Part shown: in pieces, positions 46,201 through 53,071 of the stretch
Layout: each line of letters opens with the position of its first letter
How positions within the stretch are numbered: the first letter of the stretch is position 1
Assembly: GCF_050038885.1 (NCBI RefSeq)
Contig: NZ_CP143624.1
Coordinates: 8,556,001-8,620,000 of the forward strand
Direction of reading: 5' to 3'
Origin: Myxococcus flavus
GTDB taxonomy: Bacteria > Myxococcota > Myxococcia > Myxococcales > Myxococcaceae
DNA length: 64,000 nucleotides
Program-made: the position numbers and the translations under genes
The notes under the pieces: generated by a model
Database searches by the model: none
What the model was told of the DNA's origin: nothing
Seen by the model: only the letters and a program-made list of their open reading frames with translations

Positions 46201-48588
46201 GAAGGCCGCCTGCGCCTCCGCCTCCAGCCGCTCCCGCAGCGCGTCCTCCGTCCATGTGGATGCATCCACCCGCGCCAGCTCCGGCGGCGTGGCGCACGGC
46301 ATCCTCGCTGGCGCCCCCTGCACCTCGGGGAACGCGGAGCTCAGCGCGGGATGACGCGCCACCAGCGCGGAGAACGCGCGTGTCAGCGCATCGGCGTCCA
46401 CCGGCGCGACGAAGCGCACCGCTTGCGACACGAGATAGGCCTTGCTGCCCGGTGCGATGCGCTGGAGGAACCACAGCGCCTGCTCTCCCTCGGAGACGAA
46501 GGTCACGGGGGCGGCGGACGCGACGGACGCCAGCGCTCCGGGAGGTGCGTCCGCGCCCTCGGTCCTGGCCCGCTCGACCCATTGCGCCAGGTCGCGCAGG
46601 CTCTGGCCCTGGAGCAGTGACGCGATGGGCGGCGCCACGCCCCACGCGGCGTCCACGGCGTGCAACACCTCCAGCGCCCGCAGCGAATCGAGCCCATGGT
46701 GCAGCAGGGGCACGTCCTCACGCAGGGCCGCGCCGTGGACGCCCAGGAGCGACGCCAGGCGGGAACGGAGCACCGTGAGCACGTCTCCCGTCTCGGGCAC
46801 CGTGTCCAGGGACGCCGCCGTCAGGTCCTCCTTCCAGGCGTGCACCACGTCCAGCGCGCCCGCCAGGAAGGCCTCGCGGGTGGCGCGCCGCTGCACCTTG
46901 CCGCTCGACGTCTTCGGCAGCGTCCCGGCGGCGATGAGCACCACGGCATGCGCGGCCAGGCCATGCACTTCGCCGAGCGCCGCGCGGATGCTCGCGACCA
47001 CCTCGGCTCCGGCCTCGGGCGTGGCCACCTTCGCGGCCACCTCCTGCACCAGCACCAGCCGCTCCTCGTCGTCCACGTCCACGGCGAACGCGGCGGCACA
47101 CCCGGGACGCACGCCGGGATGGCAGCGATCCGCGGCGTGCTCCAGGTCCTGCGGGTAGTAGTTGAGCCCGCGCAGCACCAGCACGTCCTTCAAACGGCCC
47201 GTGATGAAGACCTCGCCGCCGTCGAGGACCGCCAGGTCACCGGTGCGCAGGTAGGGCCCCTCTCCCGAATCCGACAGCCGGCCGTGGAACGTGCGTTCCG
47301 TCTCCTCGGGGCGCTGCCAGTACCCATCCGCCACGCTCGGTCCGCGCACCCAGAGCTCGCCGATGCGGCCCGGCGCACAGGGGCGGCCGGTGTCCGGGTC
47401 CACCACCCGCGCGTCCTGGCCCCCCAGCACCTGGCCACAGCCCACCAACACCGTCGCCGGCGTGTCCTCTTCGGGGGCCCGTGCCTCACCGCGCAGCAGG
47501 CCGTCGCGAGCGAAGCGCCGTACCACCGGCACCGCCGAGCGCTCACCACCCGAGACGATCAGCGTCCCCTCCGCGAGCCCGTAACACGGAAAGAAGGCCT
47601 CACGCCGGAAGCCCGCCGGGGCGAAGGCTTCCGCGAAGCGCTCCAGCGTGTCAGCCCGCACGGGCTCCGCGCCGCTGAACATCACCTCCAACCGGCTCAG
47701 GTCCAGCGCCGCGCGCTGCTCGGGCGTCGTCTTGCGCACGCACAGGTCGAACGCGAAGTTGGGCGCGCCGCAGACCGAAGCGCCGAAGCGCGATATCGCC
47801 TCCAGCCACGTCAGCGGGCGCTGGAGGAAGGCCATGGGAGGCAACAACACCGTGGGCACATCCCGGAACAGTGCCTGGAGCAGCCCTCCAATCAGCCCCA
47901 TGTCGTGATACGGCGGCAGCCAGTAGGCGCCCACCGGATGGGGCCGCGTGTCGAATGCCCGGGTAATCATCCAGGAGTTGTGCAGCAGGTGCCGGTGCCG
48001 CAGCACCACGCCTCGCGGCGTCCCCGTCGAACCCGACGTGTATTGCAGGAACGCCACCGAGTCGCCCCGCAGGTCCGGCGCGCGCCACGCCCCCGCCTCG
48101 CTCACGGGCACGGCGTCCGTGGCCAGCCAGCGCAGCGCCCGCAGGTCCGGCGCCCCCTCCGTGAGGGACTCCACCATGCCCGCGATGCCAGACGTCGTCA
48201 GCGCCACCCGGGCGCCACAGTCCGCCACCAGCGCCTGGAGCCGGGGCAAGGTGCGCCCCAGCCGCATCGGGTCCGGAGGATAGGCCGGCACAGCCACCAC
48301 GCCCGCATAGAGGCAGGCCAGGAACCCCAGGGTGTAGTCGAAGCCCGGAGGGTACAGCAGCAACGCGCGCTCACCCGGCGCCAGATGCCGTTGCAGCAGC
48401 GCCGCCACCGCGCGTGCGTTCGCATCCAACGCCGCGTACGAGAGGGCCCGCTCTCCCGAACTGTCGAGAAATGTATAAATCCAGTCATCCGGCTGCGCGG
48501 CGGCACGGGCCCGACACACCTCCACGAAGGTGGCATCCTCTGGGCAGACGAAGTCGGAGGCGGGGTCGGCGCGGGTCGGAAGGTGCAT
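43264..48588 (-). CDS. Lipo-initiating NRPS: FAAL-ACP-C-A-PCP
   Basis: The start at 48588 (MHLPTRADPAS) is chosen over a frame 29 codons longer because it lies next to the FAAL core and has a GGGA site upstream. The protein has 1774 residues. Domains: fatty acyl-AMP ligase (1-560; YTSGSTGTPRGV near 184, YHDMGL, YGLAEGTL), ACP (GLDSL near 632), condensation domain (700-1150, HHLVTDFWS near 825), adenylation domain A1 (from 1163; YTSGSTGTPKGV, GYGPTE, YRTGD, TGKVD), and PCP (LGGSSL near 1700). FAAL-ACP loads a fatty acid as the acyl cap and the C domain joins it to the A1 amino acid. The pocket read by eye is DMWTMAGVG, partly like Phe-type codes, so the substrate is uncertain. The C-terminal tail is strongly basic (RAEARRHALQRRGRTPR), a possible docking element. 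Confidence 0.92.
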   Translation of the reverse strand: MHLPTRADPASDFVCPEDATFVEVCRARAAAQPDDWIYTFLDSSGERALSYAALDANARAVAALLQRHLAPGERALLLYPPGFDYTLGFLACLYAGVVAVPAYPPDPMRLGRTLPRLQALVADCGARVALTTSGIAGMVESLTEGAPDLRALRWLATDAVPVSEAGAWRAPDLRGDSVAFLQYTSGSTGTPRGVVLRHRHLLHNSWMITRAFDTRPHPVGAYWLPPYHDMGLIGGLLQALFRDVPTVLLPPMAFLQRPLTWLEAISRFGASVCGAPNFAFDLCVRKTTPEQRAALDLSRLEVMFSGAEPVRADTLERFAEAFAPAGFRREAFFPCYGLAEGTLIVSGGERSAVPVVRRFARDGLLRGEARAPEEDTPATVLVGCGQVLGGQDARVVDPDTGRPCAPGRIGELWVRGPSVADGYWQRPEETERTFHGRLSDSGEGPYLRTGDLAVLDGGEVFITGRLKDVLVLRGLNYYPQDLEHAADRCHPGVRPGCAAAFAVDVDDEERLVLVQEVAAKVATPEAGAEVVASIRAALGEVHGLAAHAVVLIAAGTLPKTSSGKVQRRATREAFLAGALDVVHAWKEDLTAASLDTVPETGDVLTVLRSRLASLLGVHGAALREDVPLLHHGLDSLRALEVLHAVDAAWGVAPPIASLLQGQSLRDLAQWVERARTEGADAPPGALASVASAAPVTFVSEGEQALWFLQRIAPGSKAYLVSQAVRFVAPVDADALTRAFSALVARHPALSSAFPEVQGAPARMPCATPPELARVDASTWTEDALRERLEAEAQAAFDLERGPLVRARLYTGAPQGDVLLLAMHHLVTDFWSLEVIAAELGALYTAEVRGTPADLPPPAPPVSPVLLTLAQRTTGPRGEALLAWWRERLGGELPVLDLPTSFPRPRLQSFRGAQVSFRMPRETSTQLKALAQAHGATPFMVLLAGYLAFLRRYSGQEDLIVGTPTAGRPRADLSRQVGYFVNPVALRARVPRTLSFSGLVAQVRTTVLEALAHQELPFARLVEQLQPRRDPSRAPVFQTMFALQSTCPGSELLGAFAVGASGARARLGELTVESVPLNHPGAAFDVALMMAELEGTFVGRLEYCAGLFDAATAARMARHLGALLESAVARPDAPLGDLPLLESDERRAVLALGRRTQDTRGAPVPGILPRIEAWAEKTPDAPALVAGASSWSYRELAAWVNRLAARLRRHGVGPEVRVGTLLERSSPEQVVAFLAILKAGGTAVPQEPSYPPARVAWTLADSGARLLLAQERYAQRLVLPEGVTLLPWEAHGDGDDAPVSAALGAGEPPPDCAAYITYTSGSTGTPKGVVVPYRGTAHLCESMVTDLPVGPGSRVLQFASPAFDMSAWDYFLALASGGALHLSPGGPPAGEALYRMLREQRITSATLPPPVAALLPEGPLPDLSMFMVAAEACPASLVARFAEGRAFYNGYGPTEVTVGATWGLVTPDEVGPPHIGRSMPHVDTYVLDEALQPVPIGVAGELYVGGPSVARGYLDRPDLTAERFIPDPFGGEPGARLYRTGDLARLRADGRLDFQGRADTQLKIRGFRIEPGEVETALRVLAGMCQAHVTAWRPSGDGEPRLVAYVVPPPGDALVPGALRARLREQLPEHMIPVDIVPVEALPLLATGKVDVRALPRPSLTVSTEGKPRTSLEEVAARAWAEALGLPEVDVHAHFFDDLGGSSLSAVRACSRLREALGQDVPITHFFEHPTVHELARRLQAEARPEPASDVKHQSRAEARRHALQRRGRTPRGND

Positions 48589-48699
48589 GTCGAGAGTCCC
48601 GGAGCACTGCCTGAGGCACCGCCCGGAACGCCGCAGCGCGTCCCCTGCTGGAAGCACGAGGGGCACGCTCCACACCGTTCCCGGACAGCGCCCCTCGGA

Positions 48700-48745
48700 T
48701 TCCGGGTCGATATATCAAATTCGTATTAATCAGAAAAGACATCCG
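48700..48745. promoter_or_regulatory. AT-rich divergent promoter region of the NRPS operon
   Basis: A short AT-rich island (TCGATATATCAAATTCGTAT and the following TTAATCAG) stands out in the 249-bp gap between the NRPS operon start (48588, minus) and the aldo/keto reductase start (48838, plus). It includes the palindrome GATATATC. No convincing -35/-10 pair can be fixed on either strand, but it is the only likely promoter region for the 27-kb operon. Confidence 0.45.
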
Positions 48746-48837
48746 ACGCGCACGACCCGGTCTTTCAAGCTATGAGCGGCACCCTGGCCGACACGTATCG
48801 CCATTCATTGACGCTGCAGGATTGAGGAGCGAACGGA

Positions 48838-49818
48838 ATGAAATACACCAATCTCGGACGCACGGGCCTGCGGGTGTCTCGGCTCTGCCTGGGCTGCATG
48901 AGCTACGGCACGCCCGCGTGGCGCCCCTGGGTGCTGGACGAAGAGGCCGCGCAGCCCTTCTTCCGCCGCGCCGTCGAGCTGGGCATCAACTTCTTCGACA
49001 CGGCCGACATGTATTCACTGGGCGCCAGTGAGGAAATCACGGGCCGTGCCCTGCGCCGCTACGCGCGCATGGACGAGGTGGTGCTGGCCACCAAGGTCTA
49101 CTTCCCCATGGGGGACGGGCAGAACATGCGGGGCCTGTCGCGCAAGCACATCGTCCAGGGCTGCGAGGCGAGCCTGAAGCGGCTGGGCGTGGAGGCCATC
49201 GACCTCTATCAAATCCACCGCATGGACCCGAACACGCCGCTGGAGGAGACGCTGGCCGCGCTGGATCAGCTCGTGAGCCAGGGCAAGGTGCGCTACCTGG
49301 GCGCGTCCTCCGCGTACGCCTGGCAGTTCGCGCGGGCGCTGGGCATCGCGGACCTGCACGGCTGGACGCGCTTCGTGTCCATGCAGGGCCACTACAACCT
49401 CGTCTACCGGGAAGAGGAGCGGGAGATGCTCCCCCTCTGCGAGGCCGAGGGCATTGGCGTCATTCCCTGGTCTCCGCTGGCGCGCGGCCTGCTCGCGGGC
49501 TCGCGCAAGTCGCTGAAGGATCGGGACGCCACGACGCGGGCGAAGTCGGACACGCTGTCCCCCATGCTCTACGACCAGCCCGGGGACTGGGACGTGGTGG
49601 AAGCGAACCGGAGCGTCGCGGAGAAGCGCAACGTGCCTCCCGCGCAGACGGCGCTGGCCTGGCTCCTGTCCCGGCCCGCCGTGACGGCGCCCATCATCGG
49701 GGCCACGAAGCTGGAGCACCTGGAGGACGCCGTGCGCGCGCTGGACCTCAAGCTGACGCCCGAGGAGCTCAAGGCCCTGGAGGCTCCCTACAAGCCGCAC
49801 GCCGTGCGCGGCCTCTGA
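48838..49818 (+). CDS. Aldo/keto reductase
   Basis: 326 residues; the ATG at 48838 has GAGGAG about 9 bases upstream. The AKR (beta/alpha)8 barrel motifs are complete: the LGRTGLRVSRLCLG opening, FFDTADMYSLGASEE with catalytic Asp and Tyr, VLATKV with the Lys, and LYQIHRMD with the His, then the NADPH-binding C-terminal segment (RPAVTAPIIGATKLEHLEDAV). It resembles the YajO/Tas-like AKRs that reduce aldehydes and ketones with NADPH. It is divergent from the NRPS operon and shares its upstream region, so it could be co-regulated and reduce a ketone in the product, but the family is common and the link is weak. Confidence 0.87.
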   Translation: MKYTNLGRTGLRVSRLCLGCMSYGTPAWRPWVLDEEAAQPFFRRAVELGINFFDTADMYSLGASEEITGRALRRYARMDEVVLATKVYFPMGDGQNMRGLSRKHIVQGCEASLKRLGVEAIDLYQIHRMDPNTPLEETLAALDQLVSQGKVRYLGASSAYAWQFARALGIADLHGWTRFVSMQGHYNLVYREEEREMLPLCEAEGIGVIPWSPLARGLLAGSRKSLKDRDATTRAKSDTLSPMLYDQPGDWDVVEANRSVAEKRNVPPAQTALAWLLSRPAVTAPIIGATKLEHLEDAVRALDLKLTPEELKALEAPYKPHAVRGL

Positions 49819-49830
49819 GCTGGCCATCGA

Positions 49831-49859
49831 GGAGGCCGGCGCCCGCACGCCGCGCCTCC
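49831..49859. terminator. Imperfect hairpin between convergent genes
   Basis: GGAGGCCGGCG pairs with CGCCGCGCCTCC (one bulged base) in the 54-bp gap between the aldo/keto reductase stop and the convergent lipoprotein gene. Probably a bidirectional terminator. Confidence 0.5.
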
Positions 49860-49872
49860 CCTGCCCCGGGGC

Positions 49873-50655
49873 TCAGAGGTAGGTACGCACCGGATGCATG
49901 CGCAAGGAGGCTTCCAGCGCGGCCTTCGGACCCGCGCCGCCATAGACGACCGCCTCGATGCGGTTGACGGAGGGCGAGAAGGGGCTGGCGGGCACGCATT
50001 GGGCGCGCGCCTCCGCCAGGGCCAGCTCCGGCCGGACCTGCTGGATGCGGTACGTCATGGGCGGGACATAGTCGACGTCGGCCTGGAAGGCATACCGCGA
50101 CAGGGACTGCGTCACGCGCGCATAGCCGCAGGAGATGCTCCTGCGGAACGGGTCCTGCGTCACCGAGTCCCGCACCTGGCTCTCGGGCCTCGCGCTCCTC
50201 CCGGTGGGGGCCCCGGTGTAGACCTGCCGGACGAGCCGCTTGGTCATGACGCTCCCGCATCCGAACTCCAGGGAGCTGAAGGCGAAGTCCCGCAGCGCCA
50301 GCGGCGCCTGGGGGTCCGGGAGCGGTTCCGGCGCGTCCTTCGGGACCGCTTCGAGCTCCGACTCGGGCACCAGCGGCGTGCTGCACTCCAGCGCCTGCTC
50401 CCCCTGCTTCGTCACGAAGACCACCTGCAGGTCGCTGACGTACCGCGCGCCCGAGGCCTCCGCCCGTTCGAGCAGTGCCAGCACCAGCTCGCTTCCGTCC
50501 TGGCCTTGCTCGAAGGGCATCGAGATGGCCCAGGGCTCCATGCTCGCGCGCTGCGACACATCCGCCGGCGCGAACACCACCGGGTCCGCGCGCCGCGTGC
50601 CATGCGCACACCCCACCAGGACCGACAACGAAACCGCCAGGAGCGAAGAACGCAT
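49873..50655 (-). CDS. Lipoprotein, unknown function
   Basis: The start at 50655 is supported by GGGAGGAC seven bases upstream and by the signal sequence MRSSLLAVSLSVLVGC with lipobox LVGC; a 100-codon upstream extension is ignored. The protein has 260 residues. Conserved-looking segments are LVLALLERAEASGARYVSDLQVVFV and YRIQQVRPELALAEARAQC, the latter near the C-terminus. Several cysteines occur in the mature part. I recognise no family. It lies downstream of the UdgX-like gene on the same strand (145-bp gap). Confidence 0.72.
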   Translation of the reverse strand: MRSSLLAVSLSVLVGCAHGTRRADPVVFAPADVSQRASMEPWAISMPFEQGQDGSELVLALLERAEASGARYVSDLQVVFVTKQGEQALECSTPLVPESELEAVPKDAPEPLPDPQAPLALRDFAFSSLEFGCGSVMTKRLVRQVYTGAPTGRSARPESQVRDSVTQDPFRRSISCGYARVTQSLSRYAFQADVDYVPPMTYRIQQVRPELALAEARAQCVPASPFSPSVNRIEAVVYGGAGPKAALEASLRMHPVRTYL

Positions 50656-50800
50656 CGGATGTCCTCCCTGAATCAGCTTCCACCATAACCCGGTCCCGAG
50701 GTGCGGGCAGCCCAGGCCCCCGGCCGCTTCATCAAGTCGTCGTGGCGCAAGCATCTGGCCGGCCTCCGATATGTCCGCGCACCGTGTGCGTTCCCCACCC

Positions 50801-52063
50801 TCACCGCTCCGGGCGCCCCCACCGGTGGAGCTGCTGCCGCAGCCACGCCGCGGCGGCGCGGAGATCCGCCTCCAGGTGGATGCGCGCTTCCGCCCGCTCC
50901 CGTGCCCCAGGCAGCTGAAGCACGGCCTCCGGTGCCAACGTTGCCATCCACCCATCCGCCCACGGCGTGGAGAGCACGCGGCCCCGGCTGAGGTGGATGC
51001 GAAACGCGATGCCCAGGAAGGCCTGCGCCGCCACCGCCCCCAGCGCGATGATCAGCCGTGGGCGCACCCGCGCCACCACCGCGGACAGCCCATGCCGGCA
51101 CGAGCGGCCCTCCCCCTCCAGCGAGGCGCCGCGCTCCGTCCCACATCCCGGACGACACGGCACCACGACATGGGCGGCATCCGCCGACGGCCGCGGCAAC
51201 CCCGCGCGCCCCAGCACCACGTCCAGAAGCTGGCCCGCCGGCCCCGCGAAGCAAGGCGGCTCACCACTCCGCGGCGCCGCCCCCACCCACAGCAGGGGCA
51301 TGCGCGCCGGCTCCGGCTCGGGGCGCGGAGGCCGAGGCACCGCGCCGCGGAGGACCTCCGCCGGGAGGCGCCCGCCATCCTCGAAGGTCAGCCGCTCCCG
51401 GTCCCAGTGTACGCACGCCTCCGGGGTGAACAGGCTCCACGAGAAGGTGGGGAAGCGCCGCACGAGGAACGGCGCCACCTCCCGGAGGATGGCGTGCTCG
51501 GGTTGGAACCACGCGACATGGTGCGCCCCACCGTCCCGCCACACCCGCCGGAAGCGGACGGCTGCCGTCATGGCCTGCACGTCCCGCCGGACCGCCTGCT
51601 CCATCCACCGCAGCCGCCGCACGTCCGGGTCGTCATGCCGATGAAGCAGCTCCGGCTCCCCATGTGTCAGCCGCCAGAGCACCCGGTACAGCAGCGCCCA
51701 GCGCGCCGGAGCGCGGTGGCACACCACCGTCCGCGCCAGCCCCAGGAAGTCCCGTGGCAGCGCGGGGGCGAGCCGCCCACAGGCCTCCCACCGCACCGCC
51801 GCCCGAAGCGCGTCTGTCTGACCGCGGACCTCCTCGAAGCGCACCCGCTCCGGAGGTTCCTCCCGCGCCAACAGCCCGCGGGCCACCACCCGGAACGTTC
51901 CCAGGTCCGGCGCCACGCTCACCCGCGTCAGCCACCGGGCCGGAGGCGCCGCGTCCTCCACCGCGGCGCGCGGGCCTGGAGCGCGGGCCCTCCAGGCGCC
52001 GGAGACAGCCTTCCCTTCCTGACGGACATCCATCCGCCACGTCCTACCCAACCCGTCTGACAT
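50801..52063 (-). CDS. DUF4130 - UdgX-like uracil-DNA-glycosylase fusion with lost catalytic motifs
   Basis: 420 residues; start could also be the ATG at 52033. Residues about 75-240 match DUF4130 (AVRFRRVWRDGGAHHVAWFQPEHAIL, then RFPTFSWSLFTPEACVHWD). Residues from 260 on follow the UdgX/UDG family 4 fold: PLLWVGAAPRSGEPPCFAGPAGQLLDVVLGRAG, LIIALGAVAAQAFLG and WMATLAPEAVLQLP. Two key sites differ from canonical UdgX: the GEQPG-type loop reads GAAPRSG, and the HPS motif before AVL reads APE. The KRRIH segment that carries the covalent-trapping histidine is absent; CGTERGASLEGEG stands there. UdgX binds uracil in DNA and becomes crosslinked; this copy may bind DNA without that chemistry. Fold assignment is good, activity doubtful. 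Confidence 0.75.
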   Translation of the reverse strand: MSDGLGRTWRMDVRQEGKAVSGAWRARAPGPRAAVEDAAPPARWLTRVSVAPDLGTFRVVARGLLAREEPPERVRFEEVRGQTDALRAAVRWEACGRLAPALPRDFLGLARTVVCHRAPARWALLYRVLWRLTHGEPELLHRHDDPDVRRLRWMEQAVRRDVQAMTAAVRFRRVWRDGGAHHVAWFQPEHAILREVAPFLVRRFPTFSWSLFTPEACVHWDRERLTFEDGGRLPAEVLRGAVPRPPRPEPEPARMPLLWVGAAPRSGEPPCFAGPAGQLLDVVLGRAGLPRPSADAAHVVVPCRPGCGTERGASLEGEGRSCRHGLSAVVARVRPRLIIALGAVAAQAFLGIAFRIHLSRGRVLSTPWADGWMATLAPEAVLQLPGARERAEARIHLEADLRAAAAWLRQQLHRWGRPER

Positions 52064-52102
52064 CCCCCATCCGGCCTGGGACGTCCTGTCCGCTCGCCGC
52101 GC

Positions 52103-53071
52103 TCACGGCTCCTTCGCCAGCGCGTCCACCTGCTCCTGGAGCTTCACCGTGTCCGCGAAGAAGTCATCCACCGGCTCGGTGCCCACCAGCCGGAAGGCCG
52201 GCGGCAACAACGCCCGGCGGAAGCCCAGCTCCGTGCTGAACGACTCGTTGCCCAGCCACTCGTCCGCGCGCGACAGGGCGCCGAACGTCAAGGTGACCAC
52301 GGCGATGACCCGGACGAGCCGCGCGGACTCCATCTTCGTCACGTAGCGCAGGTGCCAGTAGAGCCCCCACGCCATCAACGCCAGGAACGCGGCGTGGTGG
52401 GCCCAGGACAGGTTCCCGCTCACCCCCAGGCTGAAGCCCACCAGCGTGAGCAGGGGCTGGATGAGGACGGCGCCCAGCAGCACCAGCGCGGCCACGGTGG
52501 CGTGCGTGCGGAAGTGGAACTGCCGGCGCGCGATGCGGCTCGCCATGGACCAGCCTCCGGCCCACAGGAAGGTGATGCCCAGCGGCACCACCAGCGCCAC
52601 CGTCAGCTCCCCCCAGTCCGTGCGCCCGTAGTTGGTCAGGTAGCCCTCCAGCAGGCTGGCGCCGAGCAGCGCCTGCAGGGACAGCGAGAAGGAGCGCGGC
52701 CGCTCGAACACGCGAGGCCGCGGCGCGGTGGGCGCCGCCGCGATGACCGTCTTCTCCACCGGGTGGCTGCGCGCGCGGAAGCGCAGGATGGTGTCACCCA
52801 CCGACACGCGGGTATCGGACGCCAGCTCCAGCTCCGCCAGCTGCGCCCACGGCTCCACGCGGTAGGTGCCGTTCTGGCTGCCCACGTCGCGCAGCACCAG
52901 CGCGCCGTCCTCGCGGCGCTCGATGCGCAGGTGCTCGGCGGACACCTTCGGGTCGTCGAGGATGACGTCGTTGCCGTAGCCCCGCCCCACGCTGACGGGG
53001 AAGCGCTCCAGGCGGTGGCGGGCCTGGACGACCTCCCCCTCCAGCACCTCCAGGAAGATCACTCCGTCCAC
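52103..53071 (-). CDS. FHA-domain membrane protein
   Basis: A GTG start at 53071 is chosen because GGAGGGG lies five bases upstream and it begins right at the FHA domain; the longer open frame is antisense-like noise. The product has 322 residues. The FHA domain (about residues 10-100) has GR at 29-30, the SAEH at 44-47 and QNGT at 66-69. Four hydrophobic segments follow (about residues 160-185, 195-220, 230-250 and 255-275), then an amphipathic tail. The gene overlaps the 3' end of the S1C protease gene by 13 bp, so the two are translationally coupled and probably act together: a phosphothreonine-sensing membrane anchor for a periplasmic protease is one reading. Confidence 0.8.
   Translation of the reverse strand: MDGVIFLEVLEGEVVQARHRLERFPVSVGRGYGNDVILDDPKVSAEHLRIERREDGALVLRDVGSQNGTYRVEPWAQLAELELASDTRVSVGDTILRFRARSHPVEKTVIAAAPTAPRPRVFERPRSFSLSLQALLGASLLEGYLTNYGRTDWGELTVALVVPLGITFLWAGGWSMASRIARRQFHFRTHATVAALVLLGAVLIQPLLTLVGFSLGVSGNLSWAHHAAFLALMAWGLYWHLRYVTKMESARLVRVIAVVTLTFGALSRADEWLGNESFSTELGFRRALLPPAFRLVGTEPVDDFFADTVKLQEQVDALAKEP

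Larger units (their letters stand above)
20147..48588. other. Hybrid NRPS-PKS lipopeptide biosynthetic gene cluster
   Basis: Core: a minus-strand operon of two megasynthase genes (43264-48588, then 22911-43271, overlapping by 8 bp) followed by an HDO-type oxygenase and a VOC protein; a convergent class III aminotransferase borders it. Domain order: FAAL-ACP-C-A1-PCP / KS-AT-ACP-C-A*(luciferase-like monooxygenase)-C-A2-PCP-C-A3-PCP-C-A4-PCP-C-A5-PCP-TE. Inferred product: fatty acyl, then one amino acid (A1), one unreduced and probably oxidised malonyl unit, X (A2), Val, Asp, Val, released by TE hydrolysis or cyclisation. No transporter, PPTase, regulator or resistance gene is obvious in the locus apart from possible roles for the VOC protein or the distant ABC-F protein. 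Confidence 0.85.
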
